DNA of 64,000 bases, taken from the NCBI RefSeq assembly GCF_934307085.1, contig NZ_CAKRCF010000004.1, forward strand, positions 1 to 64,000, in the 5' to 3' direction. Numbering within the stretch: the first letter of the stretch is position 1; every line of letters begins with the position of its first letter. The notes under the pieces were generated by a model that was not told the DNA's origin, did not search any database, and saw nothing but the letters and a program-made list of their open reading frames with translations. Shown piece after piece: positions 27,746 through 35,216 of this stretch. The position numbers were made by a program, and so were the translations under genes. The stretch comes from an uncultured Anaerobutyricum sp. GTDB lineage: Bacteria > Bacillota > Clostridia > Lachnospirales > Lachnospiraceae.

Positions 27746-27773
27746 TTTTACCTCCGCATTCCATTTAAGTTTT

Positions 27774-27802
27774 ATTTTATATCAACAAAGAGTGTATTGC
27801 AA
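27774..27802 (-). promoter_or_regulatory. promoter of the rsmH-ftsL-PBP cluster
   Basis: Minus strand: TTGCAA (27797-27802), 17-bp spacer, TAAAAT (27774-27779), 29 bp before the rsmH start codon. Confidence 0.65.
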
Positions 27803-27842
27803 TATAAACATACTGTTATTTTTAATGTTTTACCTGCAAATT

Positions 27843-27884
27843 TCTAAAGAAAAAGAACGATTGTCCTCAAAAAAACAACCGTTC
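27843..27884 (-). terminator. intrinsic terminator of the ABC exporter operon
   Basis: 10-bp stem with one mismatch (27855-27864, 27875-27884) followed on the minus strand by CTTTTTCTTT. It lies 70 bp beyond the stop of the exporter ATPase gene and just upstream of the rsmH promoter. Confidence 0.7.
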
Positions 27885-27953
27885 CCCTTTTTCTGTTATT
27901 TATTCTTATAACAGTTTTTCTTATTATCAAATTATTGCTCAAGTTATTATAAA

Positions 27954-28691
27954 TTATCTCATGAAATCTTTATATACCGGCAATACAATCTCCGGTGTAT
28001 CATACATTACAATTTCTCCATCATGCATCCATATAATCTGGTCACACAAATCTTCTAATGTAGACATACTATGAGATACAATAACTACTGTACGGTCTCT
28101 CTTAGAAATCAGTTCTTTCATCTTATTATAACTCTTCTTCCTGAACTTCTGATCTCCTACACTAAGAACCTCATCAATTAACATAATCTCTGTCTCAAGA
28201 ATCGCAGTAATTGAAAAAGCAAGCTTAGAGTACATACCACTTGAGTATGTCTTTACTGGCATATCAATAAAATTTCCAATGCCGGCAAATTCAATAATCT
28301 CCGGCATCTTTTCCATAATAACTTCCCTTGAGAAACCAAGAAGCATACCTGACAAAATAATATTCTCTCTTCCAGAAAGCTCATTTTTAAATCCTACACC
28401 AATAGACAGTAATGAAATAGAGTGCCCATGTAGATCAATCTCCCCACTGTCAGCGGAGAAAATTCCTGCAATTGCACGCAGCATCGTAGACTTTCCACTA
28501 CCATTCTTTCCTGTAATTCCAAGAATCTGTCCTTCCGGAACTTCAAAAGAAACATTCCTTACCGCATGAAATACTTCCTGTTCTACTTTTTTTAACTTGA
28601 AAAAGTTCTGTTTAATCGAGCCTGTTTTTAAACTTTTATAATCAATGCAGACATTCCTTACACTGATTGCACTGTTTCTGTTCTCTTCCAT
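27954..28691 (-). CDS. polysaccharide/teichoic acid-type ABC exporter ATPase
   Basis: A 245-residue ATPase of the TagH/Wzt/KpsT group. Walker A is GKNGSGKST (61-69), the signature is YSSGMYSKLAFSI, and Walker B is IMLIDEVLSVGD. The segment SIGVGFKNELSGRENIILSGMLLG is typical for exporters of surface glycans. It lacks the C-terminal carbohydrate-binding domain of long Wzt or TagH proteins. It partners the permease gene directly upstream (one-base overlap region at 28691). No glycan synthesis genes are adjacent, so the cargo is unknown. Confidence 0.87.
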   Translation of the reverse strand: MEENRNSAISVRNVCIDYKSLKTGSIKQNFFKLKKVEQEVFHAVRNVSFEVPEGQILGITGKNGSGKSTMLRAIAGIFSADSGEIDLHGHSISLLSIGVGFKNELSGRENIILSGMLLGFSREVIMEKMPEIIEFAGIGNFIDMPVKTYSSGMYSKLAFSITAILETEIMLIDEVLSVGDQKFRKKSYNKMKELISKRDRTVVIVSHSMSTLEDLCDQIIWMHDGEIVMYDTPEIVLPVYKDFMR

Positions 28692-29473
28692 TAAATCACC
28701 TTTACATAGCTGTTTTCATTCTTATAAATCTTACGAATTCCTAATGCGGCAACGATAATTCCAATAATAAACCACACGATAAGCCACTTAACATCTGGTG
28801 CCTGTCCATATAAAATACACTTTCTTAAGCTACTCAAAATCAGAGCCATAGGATTCCCCTTCATAAGGATTCCTGTGTATTTTGCTGGAAGTCTCTTCTC
28901 AATATTGTAGAAAATACCCGTCATATAAAATACCATACGAAGAACAATATTGGTTACGTTCGCTAAATCCTGAATAAATACACCATAATGCATCAGATGC
29001 GTCATACAGGCGAAAGTAACAACAAAAAGTACAATAAATGCAGGAATGATATATAAGACATTCAAGGTAATCGGTATTCTAAAATAAATGACCATGACTA
29101 CAATAATACCAAAAGAGAAAAGCATCTTATATCCATTGAAAAACATCTTCGATATCAGCAAAATAAACTTTGGTATATACACTTTGGTTACTATAGACTT
29201 ATTACTCTTTAAAAGCTTTACACTCTGTGTCAGACATCGATTGAAAAAATCCCATGCGGTAATACCGATGAAAATAAATACCGGGAAATACTGTTCACTT
29301 GCATTAAACACAACACCAAAGATAAATGCATAAATCAGCATGAAACAAAATGGTTCTAATACCCACCAAATCCAGTTCAGATAGGAGTTAGCAACCTCTG
29401 ACTTCAACTCTGACTTTGCAGCATAGATGGCGTAGCGATAATGACTCGTTAAATCCTTCCAAAATCGCTTCAT
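28691..29473 (-). CDS. polysaccharide/teichoic acid-type ABC-2 permease
   Basis: A 260-residue ABC-2 membrane protein with about six hydrophobic segments and the N-terminal amphipathic stretch YAAKSELKSEVANSYLNWIWW, as in TagG, Wzm and KpsM. The longer frame opens with TTG at 29521, but the ATG at 29473 has GGAGG 5 nt upstream and is taken as the start. It pairs with the ATPase gene downstream to export an undecaprenyl-linked or similar surface glycan. Confidence 0.85.
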   Translation of the reverse strand: MKRFWKDLTSHYRYAIYAAKSELKSEVANSYLNWIWWVLEPFCFMLIYAFIFGVVFNASEQYFPVFIFIGITAWDFFNRCLTQSVKLLKSNKSIVTKVYIPKFILLISKMFFNGYKMLFSFGIIVVMVIYFRIPITLNVLYIIPAFIVLFVVTFACMTHLMHYGVFIQDLANVTNIVLRMVFYMTGIFYNIEKRLPAKYTGILMKGNPMALILSSLRKCILYGQAPDVKWLIVWFIIGIIVAALGIRKIYKNENSYVKVI

Positions 29474-29641
29474 AACATCCTCCAGCCATTTGGAACTATT
29501 CAAACCCCTGTAAGCTCTCAATAACTATATAAAAATATACAGCTTCCATCTGCATTCGTTGCAAATTCTATTTGTATAAATGAATATATTCTACCAGTAC
29601 GTTTTGAATAGTTACTATATTTTTTTGTAAAAACCTAAGGA

Positions 29642-29670
29642 ATTATAGCATAAACAGGCGACTTTAGCAA
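29642..29670 (-). promoter_or_regulatory. promoter of the ABC exporter operon
   Basis: Minus strand: TTGCTA (29665-29670), 17-bp spacer ending TGC, then TATAAT (29642-29647), an extended -10 promoter. It overlaps the last codons of lgt and leaves a 170-nt leader before the permease start. Confidence 0.55.
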
Positions 29671-30560
29671 GCCTTACTCTTTTTATACCTACCATGCCCA
29701 AAAATCATTCCAAGAAGTCCACCTATAAAAATACAACTACATACCACCTGTGTCACTGCAATTCCTGTATGACCAATAATAAGCTGATCTACACGAAGTC
29801 CCTCAATAAAGAATCGCCCTGCTCCATATCCCATCAGATAGATACACAACAACTCTCCATCAAACTTTTTATGCTTGCGATACAGGAAAATGCATAATAA
29901 TATGAGTAGATTCCACAATCCTTCATAAAGAAATGTCGGATGTACCTGAATGTAGGAAAGCTGTTCTCCATTCACATTCAATGTTACTAGATGATCAAGA
30001 ATTCCCGATGTCTTTAACTCCGATACCCTTCCATACTGTTCAAAATATTTTAGTGGAATCTGCATAGCAAGTGGACCATTCGTATAACCACCAAATGCCT
30101 CTCTATTAAAGAAATTCCCCCATCTGCCCATAATCTGACCAAGAAGAAGTCCCATTGTCATTGTATCAAGCATCAAAAGTGCACTTTGCTTTCTCACCCT
30201 GGCAAAAATAAGCAAGACAATAATGGCCATTGTCACTCCTCCGACAATCCCAAGCCCTCCATGTCTTAAATTAAAAATTTCCGGGATATTATCTTTATAA
30301 GCATCCCAGGAAAAAACCACATAATAAATTCTTGCTCCAATAATTGCCGGAATCATCATCCATAGCAGATAATCCATATAAATTTCTGGATTCTGCCCCG
30401 TTCTTTTGGCCTCCTGCTGGGCAACAAATAATCCTGCGAGAAAACCACAGGCAATGATAATCCCGTAAAACATAATCTGAAAATCCCCAATAGAAATATA
30501 TCTTCCCACATGAGAAAGTACAATCCCTAAATGAGGAAACCGAATGTCTGTATACTGCAC
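29664..30560 (-). CDS. lgt: prolipoprotein diacylglyceryl transferase
   Basis: A 298-residue membrane enzyme that attaches diacylglycerol to the lipobox cysteine of prelipoproteins such as the PotD in this window. About seven hydrophobic segments. Diagnostic motifs are RHGGLGIVGG, GRWGNFFNREAFGG and HPTFLYEGLWNL. The start codon is GTG at 30558-30560, 10 nt after AGGAGG; the nearer ATG is out of frame. A clean promoter lies just upstream. Confidence 0.95.
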   Translation of the reverse strand: MQYTDIRFPHLGIVLSHVGRYISIGDFQIMFYGIIIACGFLAGLFVAQQEAKRTGQNPEIYMDYLLWMMIPAIIGARIYYVVFSWDAYKDNIPEIFNLRHGGLGIVGGVTMAIIVLLIFARVRKQSALLMLDTMTMGLLLGQIMGRWGNFFNREAFGGYTNGPLAMQIPLKYFEQYGRVSELKTSGILDHLVTLNVNGEQLSYIQVHPTFLYEGLWNLLILLCIFLYRKHKKFDGELLCIYLMGYGAGRFFIEGLRVDQLIIGHTGIAVTQVVCSCIFIGGLLGMIFGHGRYKKSKAC

Positions 30561-30595
30561 CGCATAAGTTCCTCCTGTTTCTATTATATTTTTCT

Positions 30596-30624
30596 ATTAT
30601 ATCCTCCTGAGAGGGAAATTTCAA
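30596..30624 (-). promoter_or_regulatory. lgt promoter
   Basis: Minus strand: TTGAAA (30619-30624), 17-bp spacer, TATAAT (30596-30601), 36 bp before the lgt GTG start. Confidence 0.75.
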
Positions 30625-30661
30625 TCTAATTAAATATGCTCTAAGGACAGAAATGCCCCAA

Positions 30662-30742
30662 AAACAGAAACCCGGCATCTGTATATATAGCCGCTGTGAT
30701 ATTAGAGCAACTATATATACAAATGCCGGATTTCGTCTGTTT
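30662..30742 (-). terminator. large hairpin terminating ychF
   Basis: 19-bp stem with one mismatch (30672-30690, 30711-30729), extended by outer 7-bp arms AAACAGA/TCTGTTT (30662-30668, 30736-30742). It lies 27-107 bp past the ychF stop on the minus strand and upstream of the lgt promoter. There is no long T-run directly after it, so termination is likely but not certain. Confidence 0.6.
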
Positions 30743-30768
30743 GTTCATAAATAAATCAACTAATAATT

Positions 30769-31866
30769 TTATACGTTAAATTTGAAAAGAACTACATCTC
30801 CGTCCTGCATCACATATTCTTTTCCTTCAGAGCGTACAAGCCCTTTCTCTCTTGCTGCAGCCATGCTTCCATTTGCAATCAAGTCCTCATAGCTGATAAC
30901 ATCAGCCTTGATGAATCCACGCTCAAAGTCTGAATGAATCTTTCCAGCAGCCTGTGGTGCCTTTGTTCCACGTGTGATTGTCCATGCTTTAGATTCAATT
31001 GGACCAGCTGTCAGATAAGAGATAAGACCGAGCAAAGAATAGCTTGCCTTGATAAGCTTTTCAAGACCAGATTCTTTTAATCCTAAGTCTTCTAAGAACA
31101 TTGCTTTTTCATCGTCATCAAGTTCAGCAATTTCCTGTTCAATTTGTGCACATACGACAAATACTTCTGCCTCGCAGTTCTTAGCGTATTCTCTTACTTT
31201 CTGCACATAATCGTTCTCTGCACCGTCATCTGCCAAATCATCTTCAGAAACGTTAGCAGCAAAAATAACTGGCTTTGCTGTAAGAAGATTACATTCATTT
31301 AACAATGCCTGCTCATCCTCATCTTCTGTTACAAAAGTCTTTGCAAGCTGTCCATCTTCAAGATGTGCTTTTACTTTCTTTAAGAATTCTACTTCTGCAG
31401 CAATCTTTTTATCGTTGTGTGCTGCGCGGACAGATTTGGAAATACGGCGATCTAGTACTTCAATATCGGAGAAGATAAGTTCAAAGTTAATTGTCTCGAT
31501 ATCACGAAGTGGATCAACACTTCCATCAACGTGGATTACATTCGTGTCCTCAAAGCAGCGTACAACATGAACAATGGCATCTACTTCACGAATATTTGCA
31601 AGGAACTGGTTACCAAGACCTTCTCCTTTAGATGCCCCTTTTACAAGACCGGCAATATCAACAAATTCGATAGTAGCCGGAACGATCTTTGCAGAATCAT
31701 ACATATCAGACAGCACCTTAAGACGCTGATCTGGAACGGCAACGATACCGATGTTAGGGTCTATAGTACAGAATGGATAATTGGCAGACTCTGCTCCCGC
31801 CTTTGTCAGAGAGTTAAATAATGTACTCTTGCCGACGTTAGGAAGGCCAACAATACCTAATTTCAT
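30769..31866 (-). CDS. ychF: redox-regulated ATPase/GTPase YchF (Obg family)
   Basis: A 365-residue P-loop protein with the G1 loop GLPNVGKST (7-15), the switch segment [23 protein letters not shown], an inserted coiled coil and a C-terminal TGS domain ([20 protein letters not shown], then [16 protein letters not shown]). YchF proteins hydrolyse ATP rather than GTP because the G4 motif is altered, and associate with ribosomes. ATG with GGAGG. An extended -10 box (TGCTACAAT, 31912-31917 core) lies about 45 bp upstream. Confidence 0.96.
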   Translation of the reverse strand: MKLGIVGLPNVGKSTLFNSLTKAGAESANYPFCTIDPNIGIVAVPDQRLKVLSDMYDSAKIVPATIEFVDIAGLVKGASKGEGLGNQFLANIREVDAIVHVVRCFEDTNVIHVDGSVDPLRDIETINFELIFSDIEVLDRRISKSVRAAHNDKKIAAEVEFLKKVKAHLEDGQLAKTFVTEDEDEQALLNECNLLTAKPVIFAANVSEDDLADDGAENDYVQKVREYAKNCEAEVFVVCAQIEQEIAELDDDEKAMFLEDLGLKESGLEKLIKASYSLLGLISYLTAGPIESKAWTITRGTKAPQAAGKIHSDFERGFIKADVISYEDLIANGSMAAAREKGLVRSEGKEYVMQDGDVVLFKFNV

Positions 31867-31999
31867 AAAAAATTCCTCCTGTGGTATTTAAGTTCATAAT
31901 TTCAATCTAATATTGTAGCATAGAATTTCAGAAAAAAACAGAGCTTTCTGATTTAATTCCTTAAACAAATCGCTATTCTCAAAATGAATTTTTTACCTA

Positions 32000-32027
32000 T
32001 TGAACTAAATCAAAATTGTGCTATAAT
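32000..32027 (+). promoter_or_regulatory. promoter of the LRR protein gene
   Basis: TTGAAC (32000-32005), 16-bp spacer ending TGC, TATAAT (32022-32027): a strong extended -10 promoter 37 bp before the start codon. It is one of the few plus-strand promoters in the window. Confidence 0.75.
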
Positions 32028-32064
32028 GATGGCGTTTTAATATATCTACAGGAGGAAAGTCACC

Positions 32065-33105
32065 ATGAAAAAGAAATTAAAAACTTTTTCTGCCCTGATA
32101 CTGTCCGCATTACTTGCTACAGCAGCACTCCCTTTTTCTAAGGTAGAGGCAAAGTCAAAATGGGTAGAAATCAACGGAGTAAACTACGAAATCAACAGAA
32201 TTACTGGCGAATGTGAAGCTAGTCTTAATGTCAAAAAAGGGAAAAGTGAAGTACGCATTCCTAATAAGATAAAGTATCAAGGAAGTACCTATAAAGTAAC
32301 TTTCTTTAGTTGGGATGACTGGAATCAGGACTGGAAGGAAGAAACAAGTCGTTCTTATAAGCCTGCAGCAGGTTCCTATCAGGCAGTCTTAGAAAAGATT
32401 ACTATTGCAAAAGGGGTACGTGTCTCTGAACCTGCATGTCACTATATGAAGCTGAAAAAAATTGTATTTGAAGACCCGGCAGGTGTATCTGGAACAGAAT
32501 TTTATGACTGCCCACAGCTTCAAAACCTTTACATTCCAAAGAAAGTAAAATACTGGCCCACTGTAAGAAAATGTCCAAAGTTAAAAATTACAATTTCTTC
32601 TGCAAACCCTTATTTAAAAGTAATTAATAATGATATCTATTCAAAAAATGGTAAGACTCTTTACAGCGTTGCAAGCACAAAATCAAACTATAAAGTAAGA
32701 AAGACTGTAAAAGTAATTGATGATGGTGCATTTTATAAGAATGACAATATCAAAAGCATCTACCTTCCAGATTCTGTGAAAGAAATTGGGGACGAAGCTT
32801 TTGGAGACATGAAGAATCTTCAATCTATCCGCTTTAGTAAGTCCATTAAAGAGTTAGATTATGCCATCTTCAACAAATCAAAGAAATTAACGACCGTAAT
32901 GCTTCCAAAAAGAATCCAGATAATACGCGGAGATTTTGGCGGCAAAAAAAACTGCTACCTTAAGAAAATATACATTAATGCAACAAGCTTAAAAAAATGT
33001 ACTTTTAAAAATCTTCCAAAAAGTTGCAAAATATATGTAAAAAATAAAAAAGTGAAAAACCAGGTAAAAGCTGCAGGATTCAAAGGAACAATTTTAATTC
33101 ATTAA
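32065..33105 (+). CDS. secreted BspA-like leucine-rich-repeat protein
   Basis: A 346-residue exported protein. A signal peptide with a basic start (MKKKLK) and a hydrophobic core ends at about VEA29-K. The mature part contains LRR_5 (BspA-type) repeats with the spacing IDDGAFYKNDNIKSIYLP, then IGDEAFGDMKNLQSIRF and later degenerate units. There is no cell-wall anchor motif, so it is probably released or loosely bound. BspA-type proteins of gut bacteria bind host or partner-cell surfaces; the target here is unknown. AGGAGG lies 9 nt before the ATG. It is a lone plus-strand gene flanked by a promoter and a terminator, so it may be a late arrival. Confidence 0.85.
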   Translation: MKKKLKTFSALILSALLATAALPFSKVEAKSKWVEINGVNYEINRITGECEASLNVKKGKSEVRIPNKIKYQGSTYKVTFFSWDDWNQDWKEETSRSYKPAAGSYQAVLEKITIAKGVRVSEPACHYMKLKKIVFEDPAGVSGTEFYDCPQLQNLYIPKKVKYWPTVRKCPKLKITISSANPYLKVINNDIYSKNGKTLYSVASTKSNYKVRKTVKVIDDGAFYKNDNIKSIYLPDSVKEIGDEAFGDMKNLQSIRFSKSIKELDYAIFNKSKKLTTVMLPKRIQIIRGDFGGKKNCYLKKIYINATSLKKCTFKNLPKSCKIYVKNKKVKNQVKAAGFKGTILIH

Positions 33106-33179
33106 AACAACAAATGAACTCGTAGAATAAAAGAGTCCACATTTTCAACTTTACTCGTTGCAAATCTTATAAAGAAAAT

Positions 33180-33257
33180 GCCTCCTTTAAAGTATTGATG
33201 TTACAAAAAACACATCCTTGTAAAATCAATATATACTTTGAAGGAAGCACTTTTTTT
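33180..33257. terminator. bidirectional hairpin between the LRR gene and thiN
   Basis: Imperfect inverted repeat (33180-33199 with 33225-33248) followed by seven T on the plus strand (33251-33257). It lies 75 bp past the LRR stop and 58 bp past the thiN stop. Its sequence resembles the inner hairpin of the palindrome at 978-1193 (shared CTTTAAA-GTATTGAT arm), see findings. Confidence 0.65.
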
Positions 33258-33314
33258 AATACTGTACTCTCGCAACTCCGAAACCACAAACATAAAATAT
33301 TTTACAAATGGTAA

Positions 33315-33998
33315 TCAGTCTCTCGTTATCATCACTAAAAGATATCCTGTTTTAATTCGAAGTGTTGCCTCTTTTTCCACAATTTCGTTACTTACCCCTA
33401 CACTTTCTTTGTTATAGAGTGTGCTATTATTCAACGAATAAGAAAATCCCTCTTCATCTATTCCTGTTACTTCCGAAGAAAAAGCAATTATAGAGAAGTA
33501 TTCTTTTTTAGAATTCTTTGGATTTCTAACATCGGAGCGAAGATACTTTCGTTCTTCTGGTCCATGAAGTATTTCTATTTCGTTATGTGCATCAACAATT
33601 TTCGCTTCAATTCCATTATCTTTCAAAAAGGCAAGTAAGCTGATATTGGCTAATGCATGATCATATCTTGTTCCTGTTGCTCCAAGAATCGTAACTTCCC
33701 GTGGTTGTAAATCTACTGCGTATTTTACGGCAAGATGAGTATCTGTGTAATCTTTTCTTGTTGGAAATTCCCGCAGTGAAATTCCTTTTTCTCTGTATTC
33801 GTTCAGAAGTTCTTTATTTTTCAGGCTGTCAAAGTCACCGAGAATATCAGTTGGCTCTATGCCAATTTCTTTGCAATGCGCCAGCCCAGAATCTGCTGCA
33901 ATAATTCGGTCATACTTTTTATCTTTTATATATTCTTTACTGAAATCTATATCGATACTTCCACCACTGACAATTAATAATGTCTTTATTTTTTGCAT
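33315..33998 (-). CDS. thiN: thiamine pyrophosphokinase
   Basis: A 227-residue enzyme transferring pyrophosphate from ATP to thiamine to make the cofactor TPP. Motifs are AADSGLAHCKEIGIEPTDI, LGDFDSL and the phosphate-contact segment EFPTRKDYTDTHLAVKYA, followed by LGATGTRYDHALANISLL. It ends the conserved block after rsgA; the rpe gene usually found between rsgA and thiN in Bacillus is absent. ATG with GAGG upstream. Confidence 0.93.
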   Translation of the reverse strand: MQKIKTLLIVSGGSIDIDFSKEYIKDKKYDRIIAADSGLAHCKEIGIEPTDILGDFDSLKNKELLNEYREKGISLREFPTRKDYTDTHLAVKYAVDLQPREVTILGATGTRYDHALANISLLAFLKDNGIEAKIVDAHNEIEILHGPEERKYLRSDVRNPKNSKKEYFSIIAFSSEVTGIDEEGFSYSLNNSTLYNKESVGVSNEIVEKEATLRIKTGYLLVMITRD

Positions 33999-34093
33999 AA
34001 TATGCCTCGTTTTCTCCTATATAATCAAGTATCTTTTATTGAAAATTTAAAGTTTTAGGTCTTTTATATTTCTTAATAGTATGTTATCTATTT

Positions 34094-34972
34094 CTACCAC
34101 TTCTTTTGCTGTGCCAATTCTTCATAGAACATACAGTAATCGTCATAGCGTAGTTTACTGATTTTGCCTTCTTCTAATGCTTTTTTTACTTCGCATCCTG
34201 GTTCATGAATATGACAGCACCCGTTAAAACGACAGGTATTTTCGTAAGATTCAAATTCTGGGAAATAATATTTTAAATCTTCTTTTTCAATATTTTCAAG
34301 GAAAAGAGAACTAAATCCTGGCGTATCCATCAGATAAGTATCTTCACCAATATAGATTAATTCCGAATGTCTTGTCGTATGTTTTCCACGCTTTATTTTT
34401 TCACTGACTGCTCCGGTTTCCATCTGTTTATCTGTGCTAATACAATTTAAAGTAGATGATTTACCGACACCCGACGGTCCCGCCATTATCGTTGTCTTTC
34501 CACGAAGGAGCTCTTCTACCTGTGCAATGCCGTCTCCCTTTACCGCTGCCTGAAAAATGACTTTACATCCACTATTTTCATAGTCCTTTCGCAGTTGTTC
34601 CTTCTGTTCCTCTGTCGCAAGATCTGTCTTATTAAAGCAAATGATTACCGGTATTTCCTGCTGCTCCATCGTAATCAGAAATCGGTTTAACAAATGAAAA
34701 TTGGGTTCTGGTTCATGAACTGCAAAAATAACAAGTGCCTGATCTACATTTGATGCCATTGGGCGGATAAGCTGATTCTTTCTTTTATGAATCTTTACAA
34801 GGTTTCCTGTTTTTTCTTCCTCAGATAAAATGTCAATATCTACGATATCTCCAACATTTGGTTTCATCTTTTTATTTCGAAAGATTCCTCTTGCACGACA
34901 TTCATAGAGTCCACTTCCTTCTACATATACATAATAGAATCCTCCGATTCCTTTCATAATCTTTCCTGTCAT
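34094..34972 (-). CDS. rsgA: small ribosomal subunit biogenesis GTPase RsgA
   Basis: A 292-residue circularly permuted GTPase that checks late 30S assembly. There is an N-terminal OB fold (GIGGFYYVYVEGSGLYECRARG), G4 FNKTDLA before G1 GPSGVGKSS, and G3 DTPGF. A C-terminal zinc finger uses C, C, H and C in CRFNGCCHIHEPGCEV. The frame extends to 35008, but the ATG at 34972 has GGAG 6 nt upstream and gives the usual N-terminus. The 242-bp gap to prkC holds three separate inverted repeats. Confidence 0.94.
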   Translation of the reverse strand: MTGKIMKGIGGFYYVYVEGSGLYECRARGIFRNKKMKPNVGDIVDIDILSEEEKTGNLVKIHKRKNQLIRPMASNVDQALVIFAVHEPEPNFHLLNRFLITMEQQEIPVIICFNKTDLATEEQKEQLRKDYENSGCKVIFQAAVKGDGIAQVEELLRGKTTIMAGPSGVGKSSTLNCISTDKQMETGAVSEKIKRGKHTTRHSELIYIGEDTYLMDTPGFSSLFLENIEKEDLKYYFPEFESYENTCRFNGCCHIHEPGCEVKKALEEGKISKLRYDDYCMFYEELAQQKKW

Positions 34973-35037
34973 TTTTTTCTCCATAAAATCTAATCCGTGT
35001 GATAACATAACTACACATTACATTTCTACCAGTCATA

Positions 35038-35110
35038 TATGTATTCTCGAAATCTCTTGTACCTAATTTTACATAGAAATTTCGAGAGTACATATACATA
35101 AAAAGGGAGG
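35038..35110. repeat. dispersed hairpin repeat, copy A
   Basis: 16-bp arms with one mismatch (35038-35053, 35079-35094) followed by CATATACATAAAAAGGGAGG. The same outline and many bases recur at 60427-60521 (copy B). It lies upstream of rsgA, between that gene and prkC. Confidence 0.65.
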
Positions 35111-35113
35111 TCT

Positions 35114-35141
35114 GCAGTAACAGTTAGTTAACTATTACTGC
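35114..35141. terminator. hairpin between prkC and rsgA
   Basis: 12-bp arms with one mismatch (35114-35125, 35130-35141) around AGTT. There is no T-run after it on the minus strand, so it may be a weak terminator or a processing site in the prpC-prkC-rsgA transcript. Confidence 0.4.
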
Positions 35142-35169
35142 CACATCCCCTTCCCATCAGATATACTCT

Positions 35170-35216
35170 AGAGTGTGTTTGAAAAATGCTTTCTGCAAGA
35201 TGTGCAAATACGCTCT
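35170..35216. repeat. AGAGYGTGTTTGAAA repeat copy overlapping the prkC stop codon
   Basis: 12-nt arms AGAGTGTGTTTG (35170-35181) and CAAATACGCTCT (35205-35216) pair with two mismatches. The right arm includes part of the prkC stop codon (35215-35217). One of at least six copies in the window. Confidence 0.65.
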
